A stretch of 64,000 bases of DNA from Methanobacterium_B sp963703015 (GCA_963703015.1 OY969779.1:1364001-1428000), one strand, 5' to 3'. Positions 36,290-45,769 are shown, counted from the stretch's first letter. Program-made: numbers and translations. Notes: a model not told the origin generated them from the sequence alone.

Positions 36290-37018
36290 TTGCGAATATT
36301 AATGGATGAACGAGGAAAAAAATACGTAGTCAAAGACCAAGAGTTTCACACTGACTTTGGATATATTACTGAGGAAGATATAGTAAGCTCGAAATCAGGG
36401 GATACATTAAAAACCCACCTTGGGCGTGAGTTTAAAGTAATTAAACCCAATATTAACGACTACATCGAACTCATGGAAAGAAAGTGTTCAATAATTCTTC
36501 CCAAGGACATTGGGATAATAACAGCCATAACTGGTCTTGGTTCTGGTTTTAGAGTTTTAGATGCTGGAAGTGGTTCTGGAGCAACTGCAATGCATTTTGG
36601 AAACATTGTAGGAAACTTAGGTGAAGTTTTTTCTTATGAAATTCGAGAAGATTTTGCAGAAATAGCAGAACGTAATGTCAAAGGATTTGGCTTGGATAAT
36701 GTTAAAGTCAAATGTAAGGATGTGACTGAAGGTATAGATGAAAATGATCTTGACCTAATATTTTTAGACTTGCCAAAACCATGGGATGCAGCAGATGAAG
36801 CAATGGATGCCCTTAAACATGGAGGATACATAGCAACCTACACTCCATTTGTTGAACAGATCCAAATACTTCAAAGGGTACTAAAAAAGGTTGGATTCAA
36901 AGAAGTTGAGAGTTTTGAATGTATATTTAGAGGTATAGAAGTTACAAACAAAGGAACCAGGCCAAAAACACGAATGGCAGGTCACACTGGCTACCTCAGT
37001 TTTGGAAGGAAAATTTAA
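36290..37018 (+). CDS. tRNA (adenine-N1) methyltransferase TrmI
   Basis: SAM-dependent enzyme making m1A at tRNA positions 57/58 in archaea. The SAM-binding motif is VLDAGSGSGATAMH near residue 87, and LIFLDLPKPWDA is the catalytic TrmI signature. The 242-residue length and the N-terminal beta domain fit. The start is a TTG at 36290 shortly after GGTGATT; an in-frame ATG at 36302 is the alternative, but the RBS spacing and the LRILMDERG beginning favour the TTG. It is a single gene between hef and pyrB. Confidence 0.88.
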   Translation: MRILMDERGKKYVVKDQEFHTDFGYITEEDIVSSKSGDTLKTHLGREFKVIKPNINDYIELMERKCSIILPKDIGIITAITGLGSGFRVLDAGSGSGATAMHFGNIVGNLGEVFSYEIREDFAEIAERNVKGFGLDNVKVKCKDVTEGIDENDLDLIFLDLPKPWDAADEAMDALKHGGYIATYTPFVEQIQILQRVLKKVGFKEVESFECIFRGIEVTNKGTRPKTRMAGHTGYLSFGRKI

Positions 37019-37116
37019 ATAGAAATAATAAATTGAATGTAAATACAAGAATTAATCATTGTATTGTTGGAAATTTAATTTAGGAAATGTTGATAGAATT
37101 TTTTAGTGGTGTTTTA

Positions 37117-38040
37117 ATGGTCTTTAATCAAAAGAATATAATTTCCATTAGTGATTTCAGTAAAGATGATATTGAATATATCTTACGACTTTCAGATAAA
37201 ATGGAACCCATAGCCAGATCCAGAAAAACTTCTAATGTACTTTCTGGAAAGTTGTTAGGGATGTTATTTTACGAGCCAAGTACAAGAACAAGATTATCAT
37301 TTGAAGCATCAATGAAAAGACTTGGTGGAAGTACAATTGGATTTGCAGAGGCAAATGTTAGTTCAGCAACTAAAGGAGAAAATTTAACAGATACTGTGAA
37401 GATTGTTGGAGAATATTCCGATGCCATAGTTATTAGGCATAATATGGAAGGTGCTGCCAGATTTGCCAGCGGTATAGTTGATGTTCCAGTTATTAATGCT
37501 GGAGATGGTGCAGGTCAACATCCCACTCAAACCCTCCTGGATCTTTACACCATGAAAAAGTTATTTGGAAAGATCGATGATCTGCATGTTGCTTTAATAG
37601 GAGATCTAAAATACGGAAGAACTGTGCACTCCCTTGCATATGCTCTAGCAATGTTTGATGTTAAAATGAGCTTTGTTTCCCCTCCAGAACTTAAAATGCC
37701 CGAAGGAATAGTTCACGATCTAAACAAAGCAGGAGTATCAGTTCAACAAACAGATGATGTCCACAGTGTTTTAGAAGATTCTGACATTTTTTACGTAACA
37801 AGAATACAAAAGGAAAGATTCCCAGATCCCGAAGAATTTTCAAGGATCAAAGGTGCCTACATGATCGATAAGAAACTGGTTGAAGACACAGACCTCACAG
37901 TTATGCATCCCCTTCCAAGGATCGATGAAATTTCCTATGATCTGGATGACACTAAACATGCAAAATATTTTGAACAAGCCTTTTATGGTGTACCAGTACG
38001 TATGGCTCTCTTAAAGTCAATAATTGAGAGTTACGAATAA
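37117..38040 (+). CDS. pyrB: Aspartate carbamoyltransferase catalytic subunit
   Basis: First committed step of pyrimidine synthesis: carbamoyl aspartate from aspartate and carbamoyl phosphate. It has FYEPSTRTRLSFEAS, HPTQTLLDL, and the ATCase-specific HPLPRIDE at the C-terminus. The start at 37117 gives 307 residues and has GGTG before it; the ORF start at 37087 adds ten residues of no family match. The regulatory subunit pyrI is not in the window. It converges with cdc6. Confidence 0.95.
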   Translation: MVFNQKNIISISDFSKDDIEYILRLSDKMEPIARSRKTSNVLSGKLLGMLFYEPSTRTRLSFEASMKRLGGSTIGFAEANVSSATKGENLTDTVKIVGEYSDAIVIRHNMEGAARFASGIVDVPVINAGDGAGQHPTQTLLDLYTMKKLFGKIDDLHVALIGDLKYGRTVHSLAYALAMFDVKMSFVSPPELKMPEGIVHDLNKAGVSVQQTDDVHSVLEDSDIFYVTRIQKERFPDPEEFSRIKGAYMIDKKLVEDTDLTVMHPLPRIDEISYDLDDTKHAKYFEQAFYGVPVRMALLKSIIESYE

Positions 38041-38075
38041 ATACATTTTATTTTTAAAAAAAAATAGTGGAATGA

Positions 38076-39227
38076 TTAACCATTCCAGATAGCATCTTCT
38101 AAAAGACCCATCTCACACTGTAAGTCAATAATATTGGTTCTTCCTTTTCCTCTTCCTCGAGATATGGTTTTTGTTGATATTAAACCCAACATTTCCAGTT
38201 CATTGATAAAATCAAAGATCCTTCTGTATGAAACAGAATCTCCCTTGGAAAATTGTTTGTAAACTTCGTAGAGTCTACCGGAAGTAATTTCTTCCTTTTC
38301 TTTTGTCAAGTAAAGTATTGATTCCAATACCTTCTGTTGCTGACTTGGAAGTGTCATTACAATGTCTGTAACCTTGTTGTGTTCAATATAATCTTTAGCT
38401 TCTCGAACATAACTTTCAAAAACTGTTTCTGAAGCCTTTTCATCGGCCAATTCACCAGAAGTTCGGAGTAGATCCAATGCATATCTAGCATCTCCCTCTT
38501 CCTTAGCTGCCAATGCTGCGCAAAGTGGGATCACGTCATTGTTTAAAACACCGTCCTTGAAAGACATTTCAGATCTTTCATTTAGGATGTCAACAAGTTG
38601 TTGAGCATTGTAGGGAGGGAATACGATTTCCCTGTCTCGAAGACTGCTTCTTACCCTTGGTTTAATAAATTTTTGTTTAAAATCAACGAAGTTGCTTATT
38701 GATGCTATTGATACGTTATCAGTCCGTGTTAAAGTATAAAGAAGTCCATCACCATCGTTTTTGAGTAGAATATCTACTTCATCTAAAATAATTATTAAAA
38801 TAAGATCTTTTCCAAACACGTTCTTCTTAAAAAGATCACGGAAAGCATGGACAACCTCTGCTTTGGTCCATCCTCTGTAGGGAACATCCCTACCCATCTG
38901 TTGACATAATCTGGCAATTACTTGATACTCAGTGGTATAATCTGTGCATCTTATGTACTCTACCCTAACATTGACTTTTTTTTCTTTAGCAATTTGTTCA
39001 AGCTGTTTTCGAGCAAATTTAGAAACTGCAGTTTTACCAGTTCCAGTTTTACCATATATTGTCACATCAGGAGGTGTTACACTGCTTAATGCTTCTATCC
39101 AATATTTTGCAACAGATTTGATCTGTTCCTCTCGATGAGGTAATTTTTCAGGCAGAAATCTGTGATCTAAAAACTTTTTGCATTTAAAAACAGTTTTTTT
39201 TTCGCCTAATTCTTCAAATATATTCAT
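38076..39227 (-). CDS. cdc6: Orc1/Cdc6 origin-recognition initiator
   Basis: AAA+ initiator that binds ORB repeats and loads MCM. Walker A is YGKTGTGKTAVSK near residues 60-70, Walker B is IILDEVDIL, and the C-terminal winged-helix domain covers roughly the last 90 residues. The 383-residue length is typical. The ATG at 39227 is preferred to the GTG at 39236, and the conserved NIFEELGEKK begins right after it. It is transcribed away from the ORB-rich gap, the usual arrangement next to a Methanobacteriales origin. Confidence 0.96.
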   Translation of the reverse strand: MNIFEELGEKKTVFKCKKFLDHRFLPEKLPHREEQIKSVAKYWIEALSSVTPPDVTIYGKTGTGKTAVSKFARKQLEQIAKEKKVNVRVEYIRCTDYTTEYQVIARLCQQMGRDVPYRGWTKAEVVHAFRDLFKKNVFGKDLILIIILDEVDILLKNDGDGLLYTLTRTDNVSIASISNFVDFKQKFIKPRVRSSLRDREIVFPPYNAQQLVDILNERSEMSFKDGVLNNDVIPLCAALAAKEEGDARYALDLLRTSGELADEKASETVFESYVREAKDYIEHNKVTDIVMTLPSQQQKVLESILYLTKEKEEITSGRLYEVYKQFSKGDSVSYRRIFDFINELEMLGLISTKTISRGRGKGRTNIIDLQCEMGLLEDAIWNG

Positions 39228-39406
39228 CAGTACCACTCATTCCATACATTCCATAAATATTGTAATTTAAAGTTAAAAATTATATATTTTTTGCAAGTTC
39301 AGATATTCACAGTTTTTATAAATAAACCATCCTGACTATCATAATTTTAAATTAAAGATTTTGGGGGAAGTTATACTTACTCTAGTATGTAACTCATAGT
39401 AAAACA

Positions 39407-39430
39407 GGGGTGCATTTCCACTGTAAAAAA
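39407..39430 (+). repeat. ORB1 (type A, GTGCATTTCCACTGTAAA)
   Basis: First of four left-hand origin recognition boxes. The core GTGCATTTCCACTGTAAA matches ORB3 exactly, but differs from the ORB2/ORB4 version, in which CCACTG reads CAAGTG. It is flanked by GGG upstream, the G-rich part of an ORB. Confidence 0.85.
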
Positions 39431-39456
39431 TTATAATTTACAGCATCCAACCCATG

Positions 39457-39480
39457 GAGAGGTACATTTCAAGTGTAAAA
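39457..39480 (+). repeat. ORB2 (type B, GTACATTTCAAGTGTAAA)
   Basis: Second left-hand origin recognition box, preceded by GAGAG. Its T after the GG falls at 39463, exactly 52 bases after the matching T of ORB1. Confidence 0.85.
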
Positions 39481-39508
39481 AACATCACCAATATTAGTTA
39501 TGTGATCT

Positions 39509-39532
39509 GAGAGGTGCATTTCCACTGTAAAC
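39509..39532 (+). repeat. ORB3 (type A)
   Basis: Third left-hand origin recognition box, GAGAGGTGCATTTCCACT and on through TGTAAAC. The register point is at 39515, 52 bases after ORB2. Confidence 0.85.
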
Positions 39533-39560
39533 AAACCTTTCAAATTCAAAAATTTCAGAG

Positions 39561-39585
39561 TGAAAGGTACATTTCAAGTGTAAAC
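39561..39585 (+). repeat. ORB4 (type B)
   Basis: Fourth left-hand origin recognition box, with GGTACATTTCAAGTGTAAAC. The register point is at 39568, 53 bases after ORB3. It borders the AT-rich core. Confidence 0.85.
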
Positions 39586-40154
39586 ATCAATCAGTATTCA
39601 TTAAGTATTATAGTTTTGTTATTATCAATATTTGAAAAAATAATAATTAATCTTCTTAATTTTTGAATTTAAAAAAAAAAAATTAGAATTTCTGATTAAT
39701 AGAATTTAAAGAATTTCTAGGCTGAAAATTTAGAAATATTTATTTACCTTTAAATTTAAATTAAACTTTATTTAAGTCTTAGTACCTTCTTTTATCTACT
39801 ATATAGGTTAGTTTGTTTGTTTAGCTTTCTAGTAGTTTAGTTTACTAAATAAATATTAAATAAGTAATAAATAATAATAATTAAGTTTATATATTAAAAA
39901 ACCTATTAAAATATCAGTATAAAATTTTTTTAAAATATATATAAAATTAAAAATAAAAAAAATATAAAAAAGAGAAAGTTAGGATCCACTAAAAATAAAA
40001 ATTAAAAAAAAATTAAAGCCAAATTAAATCAATAAAAGGAATAAATTACACATTTTAGACAAATTTCAACTAGTTTATACCAAATTAATCACTTTTTACC
40101 ATATTTTAATTCACTTCTTTCAATTCACATTGTTGTTATGTTCAAAATAATAAA

Positions 40155-40178
40155 TTTTTACACTTGCAATATACCTTT
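40155..40178 (-). repeat. ORB5 (degenerate type B, inverted)
   Basis: Read on the minus strand it is AAGGTATATTGCAAGTGTAA; one T to G change in the core separates it from ORB2/ORB4. It is the first of the right-hand inverted set, about 605 bases from ORB4. Confidence 0.75.
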
Positions 40179-40228
40179 AAAATTTGATTTTTTAATAAAC
40201 CATTGATTGGACATGCTTTCACATTTTT

Positions 40229-40252
40229 TTTTACACTTGAAATTGATCTCTT
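40229..40252 (-). repeat. ORB6 (type B, inverted)
   Basis: Minus strand AAGAGATCAATTTCAAGTGT then AAAA. The core ATTTCAAGTGTAAA is exact. It is 73 bases from ORB5, close to seven helical turns. Confidence 0.8.
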
Positions 40253-40331
40253 ACTGTCACTAAAAACTTGATAAAATAAAGAATTTAGTACGAAATCAGC
40301 ATCTCAAATTTTTTTTTTTAAACAAAATTTT

Positions 40332-40355
40332 TTTTACACTTGAAATACATCTCTC
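40332..40355 (-). repeat. ORB7 (type B, inverted)
   Basis: Minus strand GAGAGATGTATTTCAAGTGT then AAAA. The core is exact. It is 103 bases from ORB6, close to ten helical turns. Confidence 0.8.
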
Positions 40356-40576
40356 ATCCTCTAATTTATTAATACAAATTTCCATATGAATAGCCAACAT
40401 CACTCCCATTTCACTGAAACTATCTACAAAATTTAATTGACCAAAACTTAAACATATTATAAAGAACAATTTAATTTATTATATCAAAAACTACAATAAA
40501 TTCCTAATAACTTAAAATTCACACTTTAAAATAGATTTAAATCCAATATGTTGATAAATTTTTTTGGAGCAGCTTA

Positions 40577-41506
40577 ATGATTTTGATAATAATAATTTTG
40601 GCAGCTGTGTTGATTGATATCTTATTTGGTGAGTTACCATCTAAAATTCACCCAGTTGTACTCATTGGTAAATTAATAAATTACTTGATCAAGTCTTTAA
40701 ACAATCACAATACTAAATTCACAGGCTTTATCATCACAATATTAACCTTAATTTTTCCTTTAATAATCGTTTATTCGATATTAGAACTCTCTAAATTTAA
40801 TTATTACTTCTATTTATTGGTTGCGGCTGTTATATTATCAACCACTTTTGCCATCAGATCACTGATAATATCTGTGAAAGAAATAGAAGAAGATTTGAAT
40901 GAAGATCTTGAAAAAGCTAGACATTCAATTTCATATTTGGTTAGTAGGGAAACTTCAAATCTTGAAGAATCCGATATAATATCCGCAGCCATCGAAACTT
41001 TAACAGAAAATATTACGGATTCAATAACCGCACCCCTTATCTACACATTCCTATTTGGAATTTTAGGGGCTGTTTTCTACCGCGTTGTGAACACTTTAGA
41101 TGCTATGATGGGTTACAAAACACCCAAATACATAAACACTGGATGGTTTCCAGCTAAATTAGATGATATATTAAATTATGTTCCTGCAAGGATCACTGGA
41201 TTTTTAATGGTTGTGGCTGCCTGGATCTTAAGAATGAACTGGAAAAATTCATACAAGATCATGGTAAATGATGCTAGAAAAACTCCCAGCCCAAATTCTG
41301 GCTTCACCATGGCAGCAGCAGCTGGAGCACTGGAAATACAACTCGAAAAAAAGGGAGTTTATCAATTAGGGGAACAAATCAATCCTTTAAAGATAGAAAC
41401 CATTTCAAAAACTATTCTTTTAACTAAAGTAACAGTACTAATATTTTTGATAATTTTAGTAGTTTGCTACTTAATACTTACAACTATTATCATGAATTGG
41501 ATCTAA
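40577..41506 (+). CDS. cbiB: Adenosylcobinamide-phosphate synthase CbiB
   Basis: Integral membrane enzyme attaching (R)-1-amino-2-propanol phosphate to adenosylcobyric acid in cobamide synthesis. It has family segments DILFGELPSKIHPVVLIGK near the N-terminus, ESDIISAAIETLTENITDS, and the C-terminal PSPNSGFTMAAAAGAL. There are about four to five membrane helices; the 309-residue length is normal. GGAG lies nine bases before the ATG. First of two adjacent cobamide genes next to the origin. Confidence 0.93.
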   Translation: MILIIIILAAVLIDILFGELPSKIHPVVLIGKLINYLIKSLNNHNTKFTGFIITILTLIFPLIIVYSILELSKFNYYFYLLVAAVILSTTFAIRSLIISVKEIEEDLNEDLEKARHSISYLVSRETSNLEESDIISAAIETLTENITDSITAPLIYTFLFGILGAVFYRVVNTLDAMMGYKTPKYINTGWFPAKLDDILNYVPARITGFLMVVAAWILRMNWKNSYKIMVNDARKTPSPNSGFTMAAAAGALEIQLEKKGVYQLGEQINPLKIETISKTILLTKVTVLIFLIILVVCYLILTTIIMNWI

Positions 41507-41545
41507 GAAATATTAAATACAAAAAATTTTTTATGGGTTTCCAAA

Positions 41546-42538
41546 ATGAAAATTGCAATTATAACTGTAACCGAAAATGGGAAAATTTTAGGAGAATCCT
41601 TACAAAATAAACTACTCACTGACCACACCATAATCCAAGTTGAAATTTTCCATAAAAACGTTAAAAAAACTTTAATTAGTTCTTTTAAAAAATTTGACTG
41701 CATCATAGGTATAATGGCCACCGGTATAATGGTTAGAAATATTTGCCCACTCATAAAAAACAAGGAAAACGATCCTGCAGTTATAATTTTTGATGAAAAG
41801 GGAAAACATGTTATTAGTTTATTATCTGGACATTTAGGTGGTGCAAATAAATTAACTCACAAAATAGCTGATCTCATGGGATCAGATCCAGTGATAACCA
41901 CGTCAACAGATCTAAACAGTAAATTAGGTGTTGATTGTCTTGCAAACAAGTACCATTTTAAACTGATTCCAGTATCCAACATAAAATCAATCAATTCTCA
42001 TCTTATCAACAATCAAAAAGTATGGATAGATTACAGTTCAAACTACGAATATTTATGGAATGATACTGAAGTTTCAGATTCCTACGAACGAGGAAATAAT
42101 ATTTCCCAGAAACTATTGGTTTCAAATGGAATTGTAGATATAGAATTAGTTGAAAAAAAAATTGTCCTGGGGTTGGGATCAAGAAAGAATATAAGTACTG
42201 AAAAGGTACTTAAGGCAGTTTATTCAGCAATAACAACTTTAGATATACCTTTAGAGCGAATAAATACATTGGCAACAGGTGAAATGAAAAAAGATGAACA
42301 TGGAATTTTGGAAGCTGCTAAAATACTTAGCAAACCTTTAAAAATAATATCTGAATTTGAATTGAAAAACTTCACCAATCCGGATATGAATGATTCGGAA
42401 TTTGTAAGGTCAAAATTTGGTATAGGTGGAGTATGTGAACCATCATCTCTCATTGAAGCAGGAAAAAACTCCAGACTTCTATTGAGAAAAACTTCGCACG
42501 ATGGAGTTACAGTTGCAATCGCACTCTCCTCGAATTAA
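41546..42538 (+). CDS. cbiG: Cobalt-precorrin-5A hydrolase CbiG
   Basis: Opens the delta-lactone of cobalt-precorrin-5A and releases acetaldehyde in the anaerobic cobamide route. The N-terminal domain has IGIMATGIMVRNICPL and LLSGHLGGANKLT; the C-terminal domain has VLGLGSRKNIS and KFGIGGVCEPSSLIEAG. Length of 330 residues is typical. It starts 39 bases after cbiB, so the two are probably one operon. Confidence 0.94.
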   Translation: MKIAIITVTENGKILGESLQNKLLTDHTIIQVEIFHKNVKKTLISSFKKFDCIIGIMATGIMVRNICPLIKNKENDPAVIIFDEKGKHVISLLSGHLGGANKLTHKIADLMGSDPVITTSTDLNSKLGVDCLANKYHFKLIPVSNIKSINSHLINNQKVWIDYSSNYEYLWNDTEVSDSYERGNNISQKLLVSNGIVDIELVEKKIVLGLGSRKNISTEKVLKAVYSAITTLDIPLERINTLATGEMKKDEHGILEAAKILSKPLKIISEFELKNFTNPDMNDSEFVRSKFGIGGVCEPSSLIEAGKNSRLLLRKTSHDGVTVAIALSSN

Positions 42539-42668
42539 AATTTTTCAAAATAATTGATCAACCAAAACCTTTTAAATCAGAAGATATAAAAACACGTGGA
42601 TATAACTCTTTAGTATTAAATAAATTAAATTTAAATCTTTAACATTTAATTTAAATGGAGGCATAATT

Positions 42669-42923
42669 ATGAGTCAAGACGCTTTTGAACGATGTAATCA
42701 AATTTTACAACATATAACTGAAGATACTAGTGTTCCTAGAAATATTAGAAGGGCTGCAGAAGAATCAAAGGAATTACTATCTAAAGATGATGATGAACCC
42801 ACAGTAAGGGCAAGTACTGTAATTTCAATATTGGATGAAATCAGTAACGATCCAAATATCCCTATCCATGCAAGGACACTTATTTGGAACGTTTTAAGCG
42901 AATTAGAATCAATTAGACATTAA
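42669..42923 (+). CDS. UPF0147 family protein
   Basis: An 84-residue all-helical protein matching archaeal UPF0147: an N-terminal ITEDTSVPRNIRRAAEE, then ASTVISILDEISNDPNIPIH. The function is unknown. GGAGG lies nine bases upstream of the ATG. It overlaps the end of the convergent fucA-like gene by 15 bases, an arrangement that may give antisense effects. Confidence 0.9.
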   Translation: MSQDAFERCNQILQHITEDTSVPRNIRRAAEESKELLSKDDDEPTVRASTVISILDEISNDPNIPIHARTLIWNVLSELESIRH

Positions 42924-43496
42924 CATTTTTTTTACAAATTGAATTTTGGCACTATCTTCTACAAATTCTGCAAGGAGAGTTGCCTCATCTAAATTTTTAC
43001 CCACTGCTACCATTCCATGGTCTTTTAACACAATCACATCTTGATTTAACAAACCATCTGAAACAGCCTTTGCCAGATCAGAACTTCCAGGTGGATGGTA
43101 GTCCACAATTTTAAGGAATTCTTCTTCAATGGGACCAAATCCTTCAAATCTTTTAATTTTTTCATCAGAAAATGCAAAACCCGTTGTTATTGGAGAATGG
43201 GTATGTACAACAGCACCAACATCATTCCTTAATTTGTAAATATTTAGGTGCATCTCTAATTCTGAAGTTGGAATATGATCTGTATTTGATACAATATTCC
43301 CCTCAAGATCAACCAGCACCATGTCTGTTTCATTCAAAGTTTTAAAAGAAGATCCGCTGGAGGTAACAGCAACAACATCTAAACCATCCTTCATGAACTT
43401 TACACTTATATTTCCTGACTTACCAGGAACAAGCCCCTTATTATATAGTACGTGTGAAGTTTCAACCATATTTTTAACTACTGTTTCATGATCCAT
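42909..43496 (-). CDS. Class II aldolase, L-fuculose-1-phosphate aldolase type
   Basis: Zinc aldolase of the AraD/FucA family. It has GKSGNISVK (substrate phosphate loop), VTSSGSSFKTL, the zinc-binding HTHSP, and KDHGMVAVG. In methanogens this class has been linked to making lactaldehyde for the lactate moiety of coenzyme F420; that role here is inference. The start at 43496 gives 195 residues with GAGAGTG upstream; a TTG at 43511 is less likely. It follows the PolD small subunit gene on the same strand by about 45 bases. Confidence 0.87.
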   Translation of the reverse strand: MDHETVVKNMVETSHVLYNKGLVPGKSGNISVKFMKDGLDVVAVTSSGSSFKTLNETDMVLVDLEGNIVSNTDHIPTSELEMHLNIYKLRNDVGAVVHTHSPITTGFAFSDEKIKRFEGFGPIEEEFLKIVDYHPPGSSDLAKAVSDGLLNQDVIVLKDHGMVAVGKNLDEATLLAEFVEDSAKIQFVKKMLMSN

Positions 43497-43539
43497 GAAT
43501 AACACTCTCAAAAAAATAATCTAATAATTTAAATGAAAT

Positions 43540-45045
43540 TTAAGTAAATTTAAGAACCTTTAGAACACCCCTGTTTAAAACAGGAACATCTCCACATGTT
43601 GGCATGATGTTGTATATTTTCTGGAACTCTGTTTGAGATTGGAACGTTCCAGAATTTATCATGTGTATGCCCTTATGTTTCTTGTATGCATTAATATGAA
43701 CATGTCCAGTATGGAATATGTCTGGAATTTCTTCAATAACCAGATGATCCTCAAATTCCGAAGCTAAAGGAGTTCTTTCACCATATATTGGGGCTAAATG
43801 TCTTTTTTCTATTAACTCTTTCATGATCAAATCTGAAGTCTGGTGAGACAGACCATTGATTGTCATGGCCAAGTCATCAAAACTTCTACCATGGTATATG
43901 AGTGTTTTAAATCCATCAAGACTAACCAGAGAAGGATTACTCACAAATTCAGCATTTTTGATCTTGTAAAGATCTTCAGCATAATTTTCTGGAATTGCTG
44001 GTTGAGGTTCGGCTAAACGACATGCATCGTGGTTTCCAGGAGCAATTATCATTTTAACATTATCAATTTGTCCTAATAATCTTGCTGCTTCTTCATATTG
44101 TTCATATATATTTTTAATGGTGAGTTCTTCTTCCTGATGCGGGTAAATACCTATTCCATCCACAACATCACCAGCCACAACAAGGTAACGCACATCATTT
44201 GCTATTTCTTGCTGTGCTTCATCTCCAAAATCGCCATTTAACCAGTTTACAAATTTGTTGAAAGCTTCTTCCTGGAAAGTGGAACTACCAATATGAATAT
44301 CTGATATGAATACAGCTGAAAAATCCATAGTTTTTTCTTCAATTCTTGGTACACTAGGATGGATTAATTCTGATGCAATGACTAATGTCCCCTTTTTACT
44401 CCCAACAACCCCTATAACTTCGTCTTTGACAATTGATTCTGCCTGTTCAAAGAGGGTATGATTTTCGTTGTGTATGAGTACAGTCATTTCTCCTGTTTCA
44501 TCCTCAATTTCCATGATTTTATGGTTATTTTTGGTGTTTCTAATGTCATTCACCATACCTATCACATTTACCACACCATCACGGTTCCCTGCTTCTTTTA
44601 TTGGGGCACTTTCCCGTAATCCTGGTTTTTTTATTAGCATGGCCTTGAGCTTTTGAAAACGGCTGTTGAAATAAGCTGTGAAGTCTTTTATTTCCCCATT
44701 TGTGTATGATTTTTTACTAGCATCTTTTAATACATGAAAATCCAGTGGAATATCCATTAATTTGCTTTGTGGCATTTTCACAGTTTCATTTTGAGTTTCG
44801 TAACTGGTTTCTATATTAGATTTTAGTTTTGACTCAGGGGCCTGATAGTTTGATAAATATTGTTGAAGAAAATTATCCACCACAGATTCAGTTAAAACAA
44901 AAAAGTCTTGGTTTGAACTGGATATATCTTTTATCAGAGAATCTGCAACTTGAACAGAATTTTCTTGCTGAATAATTTTTTCATAAGCAGAGTCATCGAT
45001 TAGAAGTTCTGCATTTGTAAATTTCAAAAGTATGTCTTCTTTCAT
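43540..45045 (-). CDS. polB: DNA polymerase D small subunit (DP1)
   Basis: Small subunit of PolD, the euryarchaeal replicative polymerase, with Mre11-like 3'-5' exonuclease activity. The N-terminal helical part is followed by an OB-fold (VINVIGM to TVLIHNENHT, near 160-205) and the calcineurin-type phosphoesterase: SDIHIGSSTF, VAGDVVDG, APGNHDAC and HTGHVHIN. The 501-residue length is normal. The start is near GGGATCC. It lies 5 kb from the origin. The gene symbol follows common annotation use for DP1. Confidence 0.95.
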   Translation of the reverse strand: MKEDILLKFTNAELLIDDSAYEKIIQQENSVQVADSLIKDISSSNQDFFVLTESVVDNFLQQYLSNYQAPESKLKSNIETSYETQNETVKMPQSKLMDIPLDFHVLKDASKKSYTNGEIKDFTAYFNSRFQKLKAMLIKKPGLRESAPIKEAGNRDGVVNVIGMVNDIRNTKNNHKIMEIEDETGEMTVLIHNENHTLFEQAESIVKDEVIGVVGSKKGTLVIASELIHPSVPRIEEKTMDFSAVFISDIHIGSSTFQEEAFNKFVNWLNGDFGDEAQQEIANDVRYLVVAGDVVDGIGIYPHQEEELTIKNIYEQYEEAARLLGQIDNVKMIIAPGNHDACRLAEPQPAIPENYAEDLYKIKNAEFVSNPSLVSLDGFKTLIYHGRSFDDLAMTINGLSHQTSDLIMKELIEKRHLAPIYGERTPLASEFEDHLVIEEIPDIFHTGHVHINAYKKHKGIHMINSGTFQSQTEFQKIYNIMPTCGDVPVLNRGVLKVLKFT

Positions 45046-45164
45046 AGGATCCCATTATCAAATATTTTTATACACAACTACAAATAACATTATTAAAACT
45101 ATATTTATAATCCTAATTATAATAGTTAATCCAATTAAGATCGAAATTTTTGAAGGTGGTACAT

Positions 45165-45686
45165 TTGTCCAGATTAATGAAAATCATATTGTTCATTGCA
45201 TTTTTCGCTGTGTTCTTTGAAGCAGGGTTGATCAGTTCCTACACAATTGTGACTTCCCAACCTCCAGATGTTGGTAAGTTGATAGGAATGCAGATCGAAG
45301 AGGTAACATCTTTATTCAATTTCGGTTCAGGTTCAAGCATAATTACCAATCCTACAACTAAGCCAGTTAGCAATATAGATGATGTTGCTACTGCACTGCA
45401 AAGTAGTTCAGGATTAGATGGTATCAACTTGCAGTCCATATCTGCTCAAGTATCCTCGAGTACAAAAGCTTCAACATTCCCTGTTAACATTACAGCTATT
45501 GGTTACAAAGATGCGATTTCAGGTTCTAACGGTTCAGTAATAACAATAACTGCGAACGAAACATTTAGTTTGACAGCATCTGCTAATGCCAAGTTATCAG
45601 ACGGTGAACTTGTAATTGACGTTGACACAATAAAGATCACATCATCCCGTAAACTTTACGGAAACGTTAATGCAAATTCAACTTAA
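45165..45686 (+). CDS. Secreted/membrane-anchored hypothetical protein
   Basis: About 173 residues with an N-terminal hydrophobic helix (IILFIAFFAVFFEAGLI) acting as signal peptide or anchor, followed by a Ser/Thr-rich exported domain (SSSTKASTF, NGSVITITANET). I do not recognise a family. A TTG at 45165 is chosen because AGGTGGT lies right before it; ATG at 45177 is the alternative. It is divergent from polB and followed by cobJ after an AT gap. A cell-surface or envelope role is only suggested by export. Confidence 0.65.
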   Translation: MSRLMKIILFIAFFAVFFEAGLISSYTIVTSQPPDVGKLIGMQIEEVTSLFNFGSGSSIITNPTTKPVSNIDDVATALQSSSGLDGINLQSISAQVSSSTKASTFPVNITAIGYKDAISGSNGSVITITANETFSLTASANAKLSDGELVIDVDTIKITSSRKLYGNVNANST

Positions 45687-45769
45687 ATTCCATAGAAAAA
45701 TCAATTTATTTTGATTTTTTACTATTTTAATATGTATTTAATTTTTTCAAATTTAAGAAGGTGAATTCA

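Larger units (their letters stand above)
39228..40576. other. Replication origin region (oriC)
   Basis: A 1.35-kb non-coding gap next to cdc6. Left part: four ORB repeats in the same orientation at a 52-53 bp pitch. Middle part, about 39600-40140: nearly pure A/T with long A- and T-tracts, suited to be the DNA unwinding element. Right part: three ORBs in the opposite orientation. Inverted ORB arrays around an AT-rich core next to the initiator gene is the known layout of archaeal origins. No other feature is seen here. Confidence 0.9.

Noticed and set aside
39407..39585. Regularly spaced repeats with unique spacers resembling a small CRISPR array
   Set aside because: The copies are imperfect, alternate between two cores, have inverted relatives on the other side of an AT-rich core, and lie beside cdc6 with no cas genes. 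They fit ORB repeats.
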